The translations under genes and the position numbers were made by a program. This document shows, one piece after another, positions 50,869 to 58,995 of a stretch of DNA of 64,000 nucleotides; within the stretch, counting starts at the first letter, position 1; each line of letters opens with the position of its first letter. The stretch spans positions 1,261,461 through 1,325,460 of the forward strand of contig NZ_NNBL01000003.1 of the NCBI RefSeq assembly GCF_002803065.1. The letters are read 5' to 3'. This stretch comes from Streptomyces sp. CB01635. GTDB taxonomy: Bacteria; Actinomycetota; Actinomycetes; Streptomycetales; Streptomycetaceae. Under the pieces are notes generated by a model, which was not told the origin of the DNA, did no database searches, and was given only the letters and a program-made list of their open reading frames with translations.

Positions 50869-50900
50869 CCGACCGGCCCTCAAGCCTGTGGGCCGGTCGG
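50869..50900. terminator. Terminator hairpin overlapping the response-regulator stop
   Basis: CCGACCGGCCC and its exact complement surround a 10-base loop that includes the stop codon region of the response regulator. Confidence 0.6.
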
Positions 50901-51569
50901 TTCCACCGCTGGGCTGACCAGGCCGCACTGGTAGGCCATGACCACGAGCTGGGCCCGGTCACGCGCCGCCAGCTTGGTCATGGCGCGGTTGACGTGCGTC
51001 TTCGCGGTCAGTGGGCTTACGAACAAACGTTCGGCAATATCTTCGTTCGATAGGCCCAGCGCCACCAGGCACATCACATCGCGCTCCCGCGGCGTCAGGT
51101 ACTGCAGGCGTTCCTGGACGACGGCCGGGTACAGCTCGGGCTGCGCCAGAAAACGGGAAATCAGCGCGCGCGTCGCCACGGGGGAGAGCAGCGCCTCACC
51201 GGCGGCCACCGTGCGGACGGCTTCGAGCAGGACGTCGGGCCGCACCCCCTTGCCGAGAAAGCCGCTCGCTCCCGCACGCAGCGCCTCGGCGACGTGCTCG
51301 TCGTCCTCGAAGGTGGTGAGGATCAGGACTTTCACCCCGGCGAGGTCCTCGGACTCGCTGATCAGGCGCGTGGCGTCGAGGCCGTCCATCTCGGGCATGC
51401 GGATATCCATCAGGACCACGTCCGGATGGAGCTCTTCGCAGAGGTCCACGGCCTCCCTGCCGTTCGCGGCTTCCCCCACGGTTTCCATGTCGTCCGCGGA
51501 ATCGAACAGCATCTTGAAGGTGCCCCGCAGCAGAGCCTGATCATCGGCGAGAAGGACTCGGATCGTCAC
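50880..51569 (-). CDS. Two-component response regulator, NarL/FixJ type
   Basis: A 229-aa response regulator. The receiver domain has ADDQ (Asp9, Asp10), phospho-acceptor Asp55 in LMDIRMPEMDG, and Lys107 in GFLGKG. The C-terminal LuxR-type HTH is LTPRERDVMCLVALGLSNEDIAERLFVSPLTAKTHVNR (about 158-195). GTG at 51567-51569 overlaps the kinase stop, and a GAGGAGGG site lies in the kinase gene, so the two are coupled. The target genes are not evident, though the neighbouring zinc-finger gene is a candidate. Confidence 0.95.
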   Translation of the reverse strand: MTIRVLLADDQALLRGTFKMLFDSADDMETVGEAANGREAVDLCEELHPDVVLMDIRMPEMDGLDATRLISESEDLAGVKVLILTTFEDDEHVAEALRAGASGFLGKGVRPDVLLEAVRTVAAGEALLSPVATRALISRFLAQPELYPAVVQERLQYLTPRERDVMCLVALGLSNEDIAERLFVSPLTAKTHVNRAMTKLAARDRAQLVVMAYQCGLVSPAVEPTGPQA

Positions 51570-52819
51570 GCTCGTCCCTCCTCGGCGGTGCCCCTCGAAC
51601 CCGTCTCGTCGGTACCCGCCGACGCCGGTTCGCCCTCGGCCGTGCCGGACAGCAGCGGCAGCTCGGCAGTCACGGTGAAACCGCCTTCGGCGCGCGGTCC
51701 CGCTTGCACCCTGCCTCCGACTGTGCCGGCCCGCTCGCGCATCCCGATCAGGCCGTGGCCCTTTCCCGGGTCGGAGCGGGTGGGCTGCGACGGTCCGTCG
51801 TCCTGCACAGTGATCGTCAGCAGGTTCGGGAGGTAGGACAAGTCCAGTCGGGCCTGGTCCACACCCGAGTGCTTGCGCACGTTGGTCAGGGCCTCCTGAA
51901 TGATGCGGTACGCCGCCAGGTCGGCCGCCGGTGGCAGGGGTTGGGGGTCGCCGCTCACCGTCTGTTTGACAGCAAGCCCAGCACGGTCGAAGGACGCCAG
52001 AAGGTCGGGTACGTGACCCATGCCCGGCGTCGGATCACGGGGCGCGGCTGTCTCGTCCGGCTGCCGCAGCAGGCTCACGGTCACCCGCAGTTCGTCGAGC
52101 GCGGACTGACTCACGTCGCGGATCCCCTCCAGGGCCGTGAGTACGTGTTCGGGCCGCTGCTCCACAAGATGGACGGCGACGCCCGCCTGGGCGTTGATCA
52201 GGGCGATGTGGTGGGCCACGACGTCGTGCAACTCACGCGCGATCCGCATACGTTCGGCCGCCACCCGCTGACGGGCCTCCTGCTCGCGGGTGCGTTCCGC
52301 GTGCTCCGCCCGTTCTTCCACGGCTGCCACATAGGCCCTGCGCGATCGCACTCCGTCCCCGATCGCCGCCGGCAGAGCCGTCCATGCCAGCATCGCCGCG
52401 TTGTCCGGGGAGAGCCACGTCCGTGGGTCGGTCACAAGGGCCGCCCCCACCAGCACTGACGCCGACACGCACGCTGTGGTCCAGGTGGTGCGCCGGTCGG
52501 TGCACGCGGCGACGGTGTACACGGACAGGATGACCGAACTCGTCCCCAGCGGACCCTCCCGGAACCCGAGCGACTGAAGCACCACTGCGCAGGCGACGGC
52601 CACGACGAGTACGCCGAAGGGGTGGCGGCGCCGCCACACCAGCGCGAAGGAGCTGGTCCCGAGGAGCACCACGGCCTGCCATCGGATGGAGATCCGGTGC
52701 TGCTCATGAATGATCGAGACCGCCACCATCGACAGCAGAAAGACCACGGCCGCCAACAAGACGTCCTTGACGCGAACCCGAGCCTGCGCTCCCGGACGTT
52801 TTGCGGTCATCACTGCCAT
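51566..52819 (-). CDS. Sensor histidine kinase, NarL-partner type
   Basis: A 417-aa membrane kinase. About four to five membrane segments in the first 155 residues have little extracellular sequence. A dimerisation helix with ERMRIARELHDVVAHH carries the phospho-acceptor His198. The HATPase domain has AYRIIQEALTNVRKHS and GHGLIGMRERAGTVGG, the standard N and G boxes of HisKA_3 kinases. It is encoded upstream of and overlapping the response regulator. The signal is unknown; membrane-embedded sensors of this type often detect envelope stress. Confidence 0.93.
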   Translation of the reverse strand: MAVMTAKRPGAQARVRVKDVLLAAVVFLLSMVAVSIIHEQHRISIRWQAVVLLGTSSFALVWRRRHPFGVLVVAVACAVVLQSLGFREGPLGTSSVILSVYTVAACTDRRTTWTTACVSASVLVGAALVTDPRTWLSPDNAAMLAWTALPAAIGDGVRSRRAYVAAVEERAEHAERTREQEARQRVAAERMRIARELHDVVAHHIALINAQAGVAVHLVEQRPEHVLTALEGIRDVSQSALDELRVTVSLLRQPDETAAPRDPTPGMGHVPDLLASFDRAGLAVKQTVSGDPQPLPPAADLAAYRIIQEALTNVRKHSGVDQARLDLSYLPNLLTITVQDDGPSQPTRSDPGKGHGLIGMRERAGTVGGRVQAGPRAEGGFTVTAELPLLSGTAEGEPASAGTDETGSRGTAEEGRA

Positions 52820-52908
52820 GTCACCAACGTAGGGCTGGTGACCGGACCAGGCACCGCGAGCGCAGGCGTCGTAACCGCGGACGCATCGGCTGTGGGATGC
52901 GTGGATGC

Positions 52909-52930
52909 GTCCGTGGACGCGTCCACGGAC
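52909..52930. terminator. Perfect 22-bp palindrome after the ferritin-pair genes
   Basis: GTCCGTGGAC GC GTCCACGGAC, 22 bases downstream of the stop of the ferritin-type gene and upstream of the kinase. It probably terminates the ferritin transcript, though it could also be a binding site. Confidence 0.55.
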
Positions 52931-52951
52931 AGAGCCGCGGGCACGTCCTCG

Positions 52952-53530
52952 TCAGCGGTCCTCGGCCAGTTGGAAGGCGGGGGCCAGGAAGGTCTTCGCG
53001 CCGGGGGCGCTCGGCATCCGCATCAGGGCACGGGCCTGCTTACCGAGGGCTTCCATCTGCTTCTGGGCCCGGCGGAGCTCTTCGGGGTGGCCGTCGAACA
53101 CGCGGTTGAGCGTCCTGAGCATCTCGGTGTAGGCGCGGTCGCACCGTTCGGACGCTCTGCGCGCTGCCGAGCCCTCCTCCAGCCGCTGGGTGTCGGGATT
53201 CTCGACCAGGCGATGCACACCGCTCGGATCGAACGGGATCCGCGGACCGTCGAACGCCCAGTAACCGTGCGTCTTGACCAGCCGGCGCCCTTGCACGATC
53301 TCCCAGAACCGGTAGTAGTGCGCCAGCTCATCCGCGACTGGCTCGGCCGGTAGTGGTCCGTCGGCCGCCGATGGTCCGGTGACGGCCGACGGTTCGGTGT
53401 CGGCCGACGCCGAGGCCGGCGCCCCTGTGCCGGTGGCGAGCACCCCCGACACAGCGGCAGTGGCCGCCAGTTGCAGAGCGGTACGTCGGTCGGGCCCGCC
53501 GACGGCCCCGTCCTGATCGGTGCTGGTCAT
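52952..53530 (-). CDS. Second half of a VioB-like ferritin-domain protein, with signal-like insert
   Basis: A 192-aa protein. Residues about 15-45 (DRRTALQLAATAAVSGVLAT) look like a Tat signal or hydrophobic insert. The rest starts ELAHYYRFWEIVQGRRL and continues GPRIPFDPSGVHRLVENPDT, the C-terminal portion of the VioB/RebD-type ferritin-like family (PF12902). The preceding gene carries the N-terminal part, and the two overlap by four bases (ATGA). So one ancestral protein appears divided in two, or a signal-bearing segment was inserted. Whether this product is exported or pairs with the first half in the cytoplasm is unknown. Confidence 0.7.
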   Translation of the reverse strand: MTSTDQDGAVGGPDRRTALQLAATAAVSGVLATGTGAPASASADTEPSAVTGPSAADGPLPAEPVADELAHYYRFWEIVQGRRLVKTHGYWAFDGPRIPFDPSGVHRLVENPDTQRLEEGSAARRASERCDRAYTEMLRTLNRVFDGHPEELRRAQKQMEALGKQARALMRMPSAPGAKTFLAPAFQLAEDR

Positions 53531-54336
53531 GACGCCCTTCCCGGTAGCGGGCCCACGGTCGGGTCCTGGGCATGGCCCTCGCCCTGGTCGATGATCTCGA
53601 GGATGGCCCAGAGCGCTGTCTGCAGATTGGTCACCCGGTACAGCCGTCCGGGGGCGTGCGGCCAGCTGACCTGTCTGCGTGGATCGCCGCCGAACAGATT
53701 CTCGTCACTCGCGTCGAGATCGGTCAGTGCCTGTGCGATGTGCTGGTAGAACCCGCCGACGGTGGTGGCGTCGTAGTCGGCCAGGGCGAAGAACTTTCGA
53801 GGGGCGTCGAGGGCCTCTTCGTTGAGGTTCTGGATGTTCCCGTGCTCGTCCAGCAGAGGGTTGTACCCAGAGATGGCCTGGAGCGCTCTTTGGCCGGCCG
53901 GGGCGAGCGGTTCCTCGGGCAGCTCGATGCCCATGAAGACCTGGCGTACCCGTTCGATCGAGCAGGCGCCGAGCGAGACCTCCAGGTCGGGCATCACCCC
54001 GCCGGGCAGCCGCCCCGGGTAGACGGGAACCAGGTCCGGGTCGTCGAACCTGGGGGTGGTACCGATCGAGTTCATGATGTTTCCGATCAGTGCCAGGTGC
54101 AGCATCTCTTGCATGACGACGCTGCGGATGATGCGTTCGACCTCTCGGTTCTTTCCGTCCTTGAGGGAGAACATCGCGCAGAGGTACGGGGGAATGGTGG
54201 CATGTTCGAGGGCGAGAGCTGATCGCAGGAGCAAGTCCAGCTCTGCCCGGGTGTGCACCGTCGTGGTCGCCGGAGGGAAGACGTGATCATCCCCGGCCTC
54301 GACCGTTCTGGGAGGAATTGAAACGGTCTCGTTCAT
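53527..54336 (-). CDS. First half of a VioB-like ferritin-domain protein
   Basis: A 269-aa protein of the ferritin-like domain family found in VioB and related iminophenylpyruvate dimer synthases. TRAELDLLLRSALALEHATIPPYLCAMFSL (about residues 28-57) and VVMQEMLHLALIGNIMNSIG (about 71-90) provide the di-iron-type Glu/His helices. PVYPGRLPGG and LTDLDASDENLFGGDP follow, then it ends shortly after AILEIIDQGEGHAQ, where relatives continue into the LAHYYRF part encoded next. ATG 54334-54336 has AAAGGA. It is divergent from a Rieske oxygenase gene, hinting at shared oxidative secondary metabolism. Confidence 0.8.
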   Translation of the reverse strand: MNETVSIPPRTVEAGDDHVFPPATTTVHTRAELDLLLRSALALEHATIPPYLCAMFSLKDGKNREVERIIRSVVMQEMLHLALIGNIMNSIGTTPRFDDPDLVPVYPGRLPGGVMPDLEVSLGACSIERVRQVFMGIELPEEPLAPAGQRALQAISGYNPLLDEHGNIQNLNEEALDAPRKFFALADYDATTVGGFYQHIAQALTDLDASDENLFGGDPRRQVSWPHAPGRLYRVTNLQTALWAILEIIDQGEGHAQDPTVGPLPGRAS

Positions 54337-54797
54337 ACGTTCCTTTGGTCGCATCGCTCTGACGCTGCACGATCGCACGGCGTCAACGTGTCGACGGGGA
54401 ACGGCGAAGCCCAGTACCGCGCTCAGGGGAGCCGAACAGGCAAATGGAGCAACAGGGGGCCGTCTCCCGGCCTGCGGGGGCGTCCGGTCCCGTAGTGGAC
54501 GCGCCTTGTCGTGTTCGCGCCGGCCGCGCCGTGACGGACCGGCGATGCACGCTGTCGCAGTTGCCGTTCGGTCCGGCTGCTACCACCGTGGAGGAATGGA
54601 GTCCTGCTGCGGCAGGCGGAGCGCCCTCGGCCTCCGGTGGGTCGGACCGAACCGATGCCGTCGCCGGCGCGCCCGCTGATCGGCAGCCACCGGACCCCTG
54701 AGGCTCGGCCCGGGACAGACCGGCCGCGCGACGCGCGTACACCTCCGGGAGCCCGGTGCTTCCCTGTCCTGCCGGCTCCAGCGCAAGGGAGCAGTAC
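54337..54797. other. Divergent promoter region, 461 bp
   Basis: This lies between the ferritin-type and Rieske genes. An 85-codon plus-strand frame (54444-54701) and a minus-strand frame overlap here, but neither shows strong GC3 bias, a ribosome site or a known motif, so I leave it as non-coding. It should hold both promoters; I see no clear operator. Confidence 0.4.
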
Positions 54798-55994
54798 ATG
54801 ACCGAGGCCCTTCCCCGAACGGACGGGTGCAGCGCCGACGGACCGGCGGGCTTCCCCCGTCGTCCGGCGGCCGAACGCGGAGAGGCCGTCGCCGACCTGC
54901 GGCGGATCGGGATCGACCCGGATTACTGGTATCCCGTGGCCCGGTCGCGGGCTGTGCGCAGGGAGCGCACCTTCGCCGCCGTCTTCGCCGGACAACGGAT
55001 CGCGCTCTACCGCGGCCGGAGCGGAAGCGTCTACGCCTTGGAGGACCGGTGCGCGCACCGCCAGGTGCCACTGAGCCTCGGAGTCGTCGAGGGGGACGCC
55101 CTGCGCTGCTGCTACCACGCCTGGTCCTACCGCGGAAACGGCCGCATCTCGCAGATACCGTACCTGCCCAAGGGGTGCGAGCGGCCGCCGCGCGGAGTGC
55201 GGTCGTATCCGGTCCGCGAGGCGTTCGGCCTGGTGTTCGTCTTCCCCGGCGACCCCGAGAAGGCGGAGGCGGCGCCGTTCCCGGTGCTGCCGGAGTTCGG
55301 CGCGGCCACGCACCGGACCATGACCTTCTCGCGCACCGTGCGCTGCCACTACTCGTTCATGCACGAGAACTTGCTCGACATGAACCACCAGTTCCTGCAC
55401 CGCAGCGTGCTGGGCAGAATTCAGCCCGAGCTGCTGGGGTACGAGACCGGCCCGCAGTTCGTCGAGGCCCGCTACCTCTTCGTCCCCGCCGGGGGCAAGA
55501 AGGACCGCGGCGCCGGACTGCTGTCCGCCGAGGGGCTCGGTGGACAGCAGACACCCGACGAGATCACCATCCGCACCCAGTACCCGTACCAAACCCTGCA
55601 AGCCGTCCCCGACGGCGCCGAACTGCCGTCGTTCTCCCTCTGGGCGGCCTACGTGCCGGAGGACGCCGAACAGCGCATCAACCACGCCTACGGCCTGCTG
55701 ATGATCGCGAAGCCGCCGGTCCCCGGGGTGCTCCATCTGGCATGGCCGCTCATCCGCCGCTTCACTGAACGGGTGTTCGCCCAGGACCGGATGGCGGTCG
55801 AGGCCGAGCAGCGAGCCTGGGACGAACAGGGCGAGGACCAGAACCACGAAGTGTTCCCACTGATCCTGGACGTGAGGCACATGCTGCGGACGAACGGCGT
55901 ACCGCTCGACGCCGAGTCCGTCGGCGAGGGCGGGCAGCAGGGTGCTCCGCCGGATGCCGACGACCACGAGAAGGATCCCGGGCCCACGAACTGA
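54798..55994 (+). CDS. Rieske 2Fe-2S oxygenase
   Basis: A 398-aa Rieske-type oxygenase. The iron-sulfur ligands are Cys85 and His87 (RCAHRQVP) and Cys104 and His107 (CCYHAWSY). The mononuclear iron site is HENLLDMNHQFLHR, including Asp194, His197 and His201. ATG 54798 has AGGGAG six bases upstream; an earlier in-frame ATG lacks one. No reductase or ferredoxin gene is adjacent, so electrons must come from shared partners. It may hydroxylate or demethylate an aromatic or lipid-like product related to the ferritin-type pair (inference). Confidence 0.9.
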   Translation: MTEALPRTDGCSADGPAGFPRRPAAERGEAVADLRRIGIDPDYWYPVARSRAVRRERTFAAVFAGQRIALYRGRSGSVYALEDRCAHRQVPLSLGVVEGDALRCCYHAWSYRGNGRISQIPYLPKGCERPPRGVRSYPVREAFGLVFVFPGDPEKAEAAPFPVLPEFGAATHRTMTFSRTVRCHYSFMHENLLDMNHQFLHRSVLGRIQPELLGYETGPQFVEARYLFVPAGGKKDRGAGLLSAEGLGGQQTPDEITIRTQYPYQTLQAVPDGAELPSFSLWAAYVPEDAEQRINHAYGLLMIAKPPVPGVLHLAWPLIRRFTERVFAQDRMAVEAEQRAWDEQGEDQNHEVFPLILDVRHMLRTNGVPLDAESVGEGGQQGAPPDADDHEKDPGPTN

Positions 55995-56018
55995 CCGGCA
56001 CGGGAAGGGCGTTGGCGG

Positions 56019-56459
56019 TCAGGAAGGGAGCGCCGTGCTGCGGGTCTCCGGGGCGAGGCGTACCAGGAGCATGCTGATGACGAAGACGGCCGCGGTGAGG
56101 GGGAGGGTGAGCGAGCCGGTGGCGTGGGTGCCGTAGCCGATGAGGAAGGTGCCGCCCGCGGCGACCCATCGGGAGAAGGCGGTCGTGAAGGCGAAGGCGG
56201 TCGCCCTCATCCGTGTCGGGTACTGCTCCGGCAGCCAGATGGCGAAGACCGCGAAGCTGGCGCCGCCCAGGCCGAGTACCGGCAGGAAGGCGAAGAGCAG
56301 GACGATCGAGTGGTGGGGATAGGCCCAACCGTAGGCGCCCACGATTCCGACGATCATCAGCGCGAAGAGTGAGACGAGTGCGCCGCGCCGCCCCATGCGC
56401 GCCGCGATGCGCGGCACTGCAACGCAGCCCAGGATCGTGAAGGCGGCGGAGAGCCGCAA
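56019..56459 (-). pseudogene. MFS transporter remnant (C-terminal third)
   Basis: About 146 codons of an MFS transporter end. The loop RIAARMGRRG and following helices (FAIWLPEQYPTRMRATAFAF, then PLTAAVFVISMLLVRLAPETR) correspond to the last five or six segments of an aromatic-acid/sialate-type symporter. The N-terminal half, including the substrate-path helices, is missing, and the sequence changes abruptly at 56459. It cannot make a working transporter. Confidence 0.85.
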
Positions 56460-56460
56460 C

Positions 56461-56628
56461 GAGTCACTGCGCCAGCCCGGCCGCCCTGCCCAGTCACTCG
56501 AACAGCATCAACTCGTCGCTGACGCCGTGCGGGCCGGCTCACCCGAAGACGCGGCCCGGGCCATGCACACCCACGTCGACAACGTCGGCAAGGTCAAACT
56601 CCTTGACTGGCGGCCCGAGGGGGAGTGA
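56461..56628 (+). pseudogene. GntR/FCD-type regulator remnant (C-terminus)
   Basis: Fifty-five codons ending in a stop at 56628. EQHQLVADAVRAGSPEDAARAMHTHVDNV is the conserved final part of the FCD ligand domain of FadR-subfamily GntR regulators. The DNA-binding part and most of the ligand domain are missing. It abuts the MFS remnant directly, so a deletion removed the divergent promoter region and the 5' halves of both genes. Confidence 0.8.
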
Positions 56629-56658
56629 CCGCCCCTCCAGCCGCTCCCCTGCAGGTCG

Positions 56659-58995
56659 CTACGCCGAGTCCGCCTCCATGAGAAGCGCCGAGACCGTCGC
56701 GACGCCGGGCGCGGCCGTGAGCAGTGTGCCGAGGGTGGTCTGCTCGGAGCGCTCGCCGGCGGCTTCGATGCCGACGAGCAGGACCCGCCACGGCACCTGG
56801 GCGCCCTCGCCCTCGGTCTCGACCGTGATGACGTCGCCCACCCGCCGCGTGCGGAAGGTGGCACCCGCGAAGCCATCGGCAGCAGGGATCCGCGTGAGCG
56901 TCATCGTGCCGTCCGCCGGAGCATGGACGCGCAGTGTCACCCCGTGGGCCCAGTCGTACACTGCGCTGTCATCACTCTCCCCGAACGGGATCACCGAGCC
57001 GGGGCGGGCCAGCAACGGCAGGCTGTCGAACCCGTACCGCTCGCGTCGCCAGCCCGGCCCCCGGACCCGCTCGCCCGACAGCAGATGGGTCCACGTCCCG
57101 TCAGGCACGTAGTACTCGACAGTCCCCTCCGCCGAGAACACCGGGGCGACGAGCAGGTCCTCGCCGAGCATGTACTGCCGGTCGAGGGCGTGGCACGCCG
57201 GGTCCTCGGGGAACTCGAGCAGCATGGCGCGCATCACCGGCGTGCCCCGCTCCCGCGCCTGCTCGGCCGCTCGGAAGAGATACGGCATGAGGCGGTGCTT
57301 GAGGCGCGTGAAGTCGCGGGTGACCGTCACGGCCTCCTCGTCGAAGTCCCACGGCACACGGTACGACCTGCTGCCGTGCAGCCTGCTGTGCGAGGACAGC
57401 AGGCCGAACTGCACCCACCGCTTGAAGACTTCGGGCGTCGGCGTGCCCTCGAAGCCGCCGATGTCGTGGCTCCAGAAGCCGAAGCCGGACAGGCCGAGCG
57501 AAAGGCCGCCGCGCAGCGACTCGGCCATCGCCCCGAAGTGGGACTCGCAGTCGCCGCCCCAGTGGACCGGGAACTGCTGCCCGCCCGCGGTCGCCGACCG
57601 AGCGAAGAGCACGGCCTCGTCGGCACCCCGCGCCTCGCTCAGCACTTCGAAGACGGTTTCGTTGTAGAGCTGGGTGTAGTAGTTGTGCATGCGCTCCGGG
57701 TCGGAACCGTCGTGCCACACCACGTCCGTCGGAATGCGCTCGCCGAAGTCGGTCTTGAAGCAGTCCACGCCCTGTGCGACAAGCCCGCGCAACTTGCCCG
57801 CGTACCACTTCCGCGCCTCAGGGTTGGTGAAGTCGACCAGCGCCATGCCCGCCTGCCACAGGTCCCACTGCCACACATCACCATTGGCCCTGCGCACCAG
57901 GTAGCCATGGCGCATGGCTTCGGTGAAGAGCGGGGACTTCTGGCCGATGTACGGGTTGATCCATACAGAGACGCGCAGCCCCTGCTCGTCCTTGAGGCGG
58001 CGCAGCATGCCCTCCGGGTCCGGGAAGACGTCGGGGTCCCAGGTGAAGTCGCACCACTGGTACTCGCGCATCCAGAAGCAGTCGAAGTGGAAGACGCCGA
58101 GCGGGATGCCGCGCTCCGACATGCCGCGGACGAACCGGTTGACCGTCTCCTCGTCGTACGAGGTGGTGAAGGAGGTGGACAGCCACAGCCCGAACGACCA
58201 GGCGGGCGGCAGCGCCGGGCGGCCGGTGAGGGCGGTGTAGCGGTCCAGGATGTCCTTGGGCGTCGGGCCGTGGATGACGTAGTACTCCAGCGACTGGTCC
58301 TCGACGCTGAACTGCACCTGCCCCACTGCCTCGGACCCGATCTCGTACGAGACGTGGCCGGGGTGGTTGACGAAGACGCCATAGCCCCGGTTGGTGAGAT
58401 GGAAGGGGATGTTCTTGTACGCCTGCTCGCTGGCGGTACCGCCGTCGGCCTGCCAGATGTCCACACTCTGGCCGTTCCTGGTGAACGGGGTGAAGCGCTC
58501 GCCGAGCCCGTAGACCAATTCGCCGACACCCAAGGACAGTTGTGCCAGCGAGTGGTGGCGGCCGTCGCCGGTGAGGGCGAAGCCGGTGCCGCGGGACCCG
58601 GCGGAGGTGAGGACGCGGCCCTCGGCGGTGAAGTCCAGGCGCCAGGGTGCGGCGGTGTCCACCCGCAGGGACAGCTCCCCGCTGGTCAGCTCCAGCAGGG
58701 ACCCGTCCCGGATGATCTTCGGGGTGTGGTCGGGGTCGGTGCGCAGGGCGAAGTCGGGGCCGTGTGCGGCGGAGCCCGCGTGGTGGGTGGAGCGGACACC
58801 GATCACGCCCTCGGCGGGTGACCAGCATTCGACGGTCAGGAGCGGGCTGTTGAGGGTGTGGCCCCGCTCCTCCACCCGTCGCACCGGGGCGTACAGGGTG
58901 AGCCGGTCGTTGTCGACGCGCGCCTCGGCGATCTCGGTGGCGTACGACGCCCGGACACCCTCGCGCATCAGCCAGTAGCCGTCGGTGAACTTCAT
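56659..58995 (-). CDS. yicI: Glycoside hydrolase family 31, alpha-xylosidase (YicI-like)
   Basis: A 778-aa GH31 enzyme. The nucleophile Asp416 lies in FKTDFGERIP and the acid/base Asp482 in HWGGDCESHF, the same residue numbers as in E. coli YicI alpha-xylosidase. The N-terminal beta-sandwich, catalytic barrel (VFHFDCFWMREYQWCDFTWD) and C-terminal sheets are in the expected order, and full length matches YicI. ATG 58993-58995 overlaps the GH1 stop (ATGA). With no signal peptide it removes alpha-1,6-xylose from imported xyloglucan oligosaccharides or isoprimeverose in the cytoplasm (substrate by homology). Confidence 0.93.
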   Translation of the reverse strand: MKFTDGYWLMREGVRASYATEIAEARVDNDRLTLYAPVRRVEERGHTLNSPLLTVECWSPAEGVIGVRSTHHAGSAAHGPDFALRTDPDHTPKIIRDGSLLELTSGELSLRVDTAAPWRLDFTAEGRVLTSAGSRGTGFALTGDGRHHSLAQLSLGVGELVYGLGERFTPFTRNGQSVDIWQADGGTASEQAYKNIPFHLTNRGYGVFVNHPGHVSYEIGSEAVGQVQFSVEDQSLEYYVIHGPTPKDILDRYTALTGRPALPPAWSFGLWLSTSFTTSYDEETVNRFVRGMSERGIPLGVFHFDCFWMREYQWCDFTWDPDVFPDPEGMLRRLKDEQGLRVSVWINPYIGQKSPLFTEAMRHGYLVRRANGDVWQWDLWQAGMALVDFTNPEARKWYAGKLRGLVAQGVDCFKTDFGERIPTDVVWHDGSDPERMHNYYTQLYNETVFEVLSEARGADEAVLFARSATAGGQQFPVHWGGDCESHFGAMAESLRGGLSLGLSGFGFWSHDIGGFEGTPTPEVFKRWVQFGLLSSHSRLHGSRSYRVPWDFDEEAVTVTRDFTRLKHRLMPYLFRAAEQARERGTPVMRAMLLEFPEDPACHALDRQYMLGEDLLVAPVFSAEGTVEYYVPDGTWTHLLSGERVRGPGWRRERYGFDSLPLLARPGSVIPFGESDDSAVYDWAHGVTLRVHAPADGTMTLTRIPAADGFAGATFRTRRVGDVITVETEGEGAQVPWRVLLVGIEAAGERSEQTTLGTLLTAAPGVATVSALLMEADSA

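Noticed and set aside
54383..54799. Minus-strand frame of 138 codons and plus-strand frame of 85 codons in the ferritin/Rieske gap
   Set aside because: Neither has good codon bias, a ribosome site or recognisable sequence, and both overlap the presumed divergent promoters.
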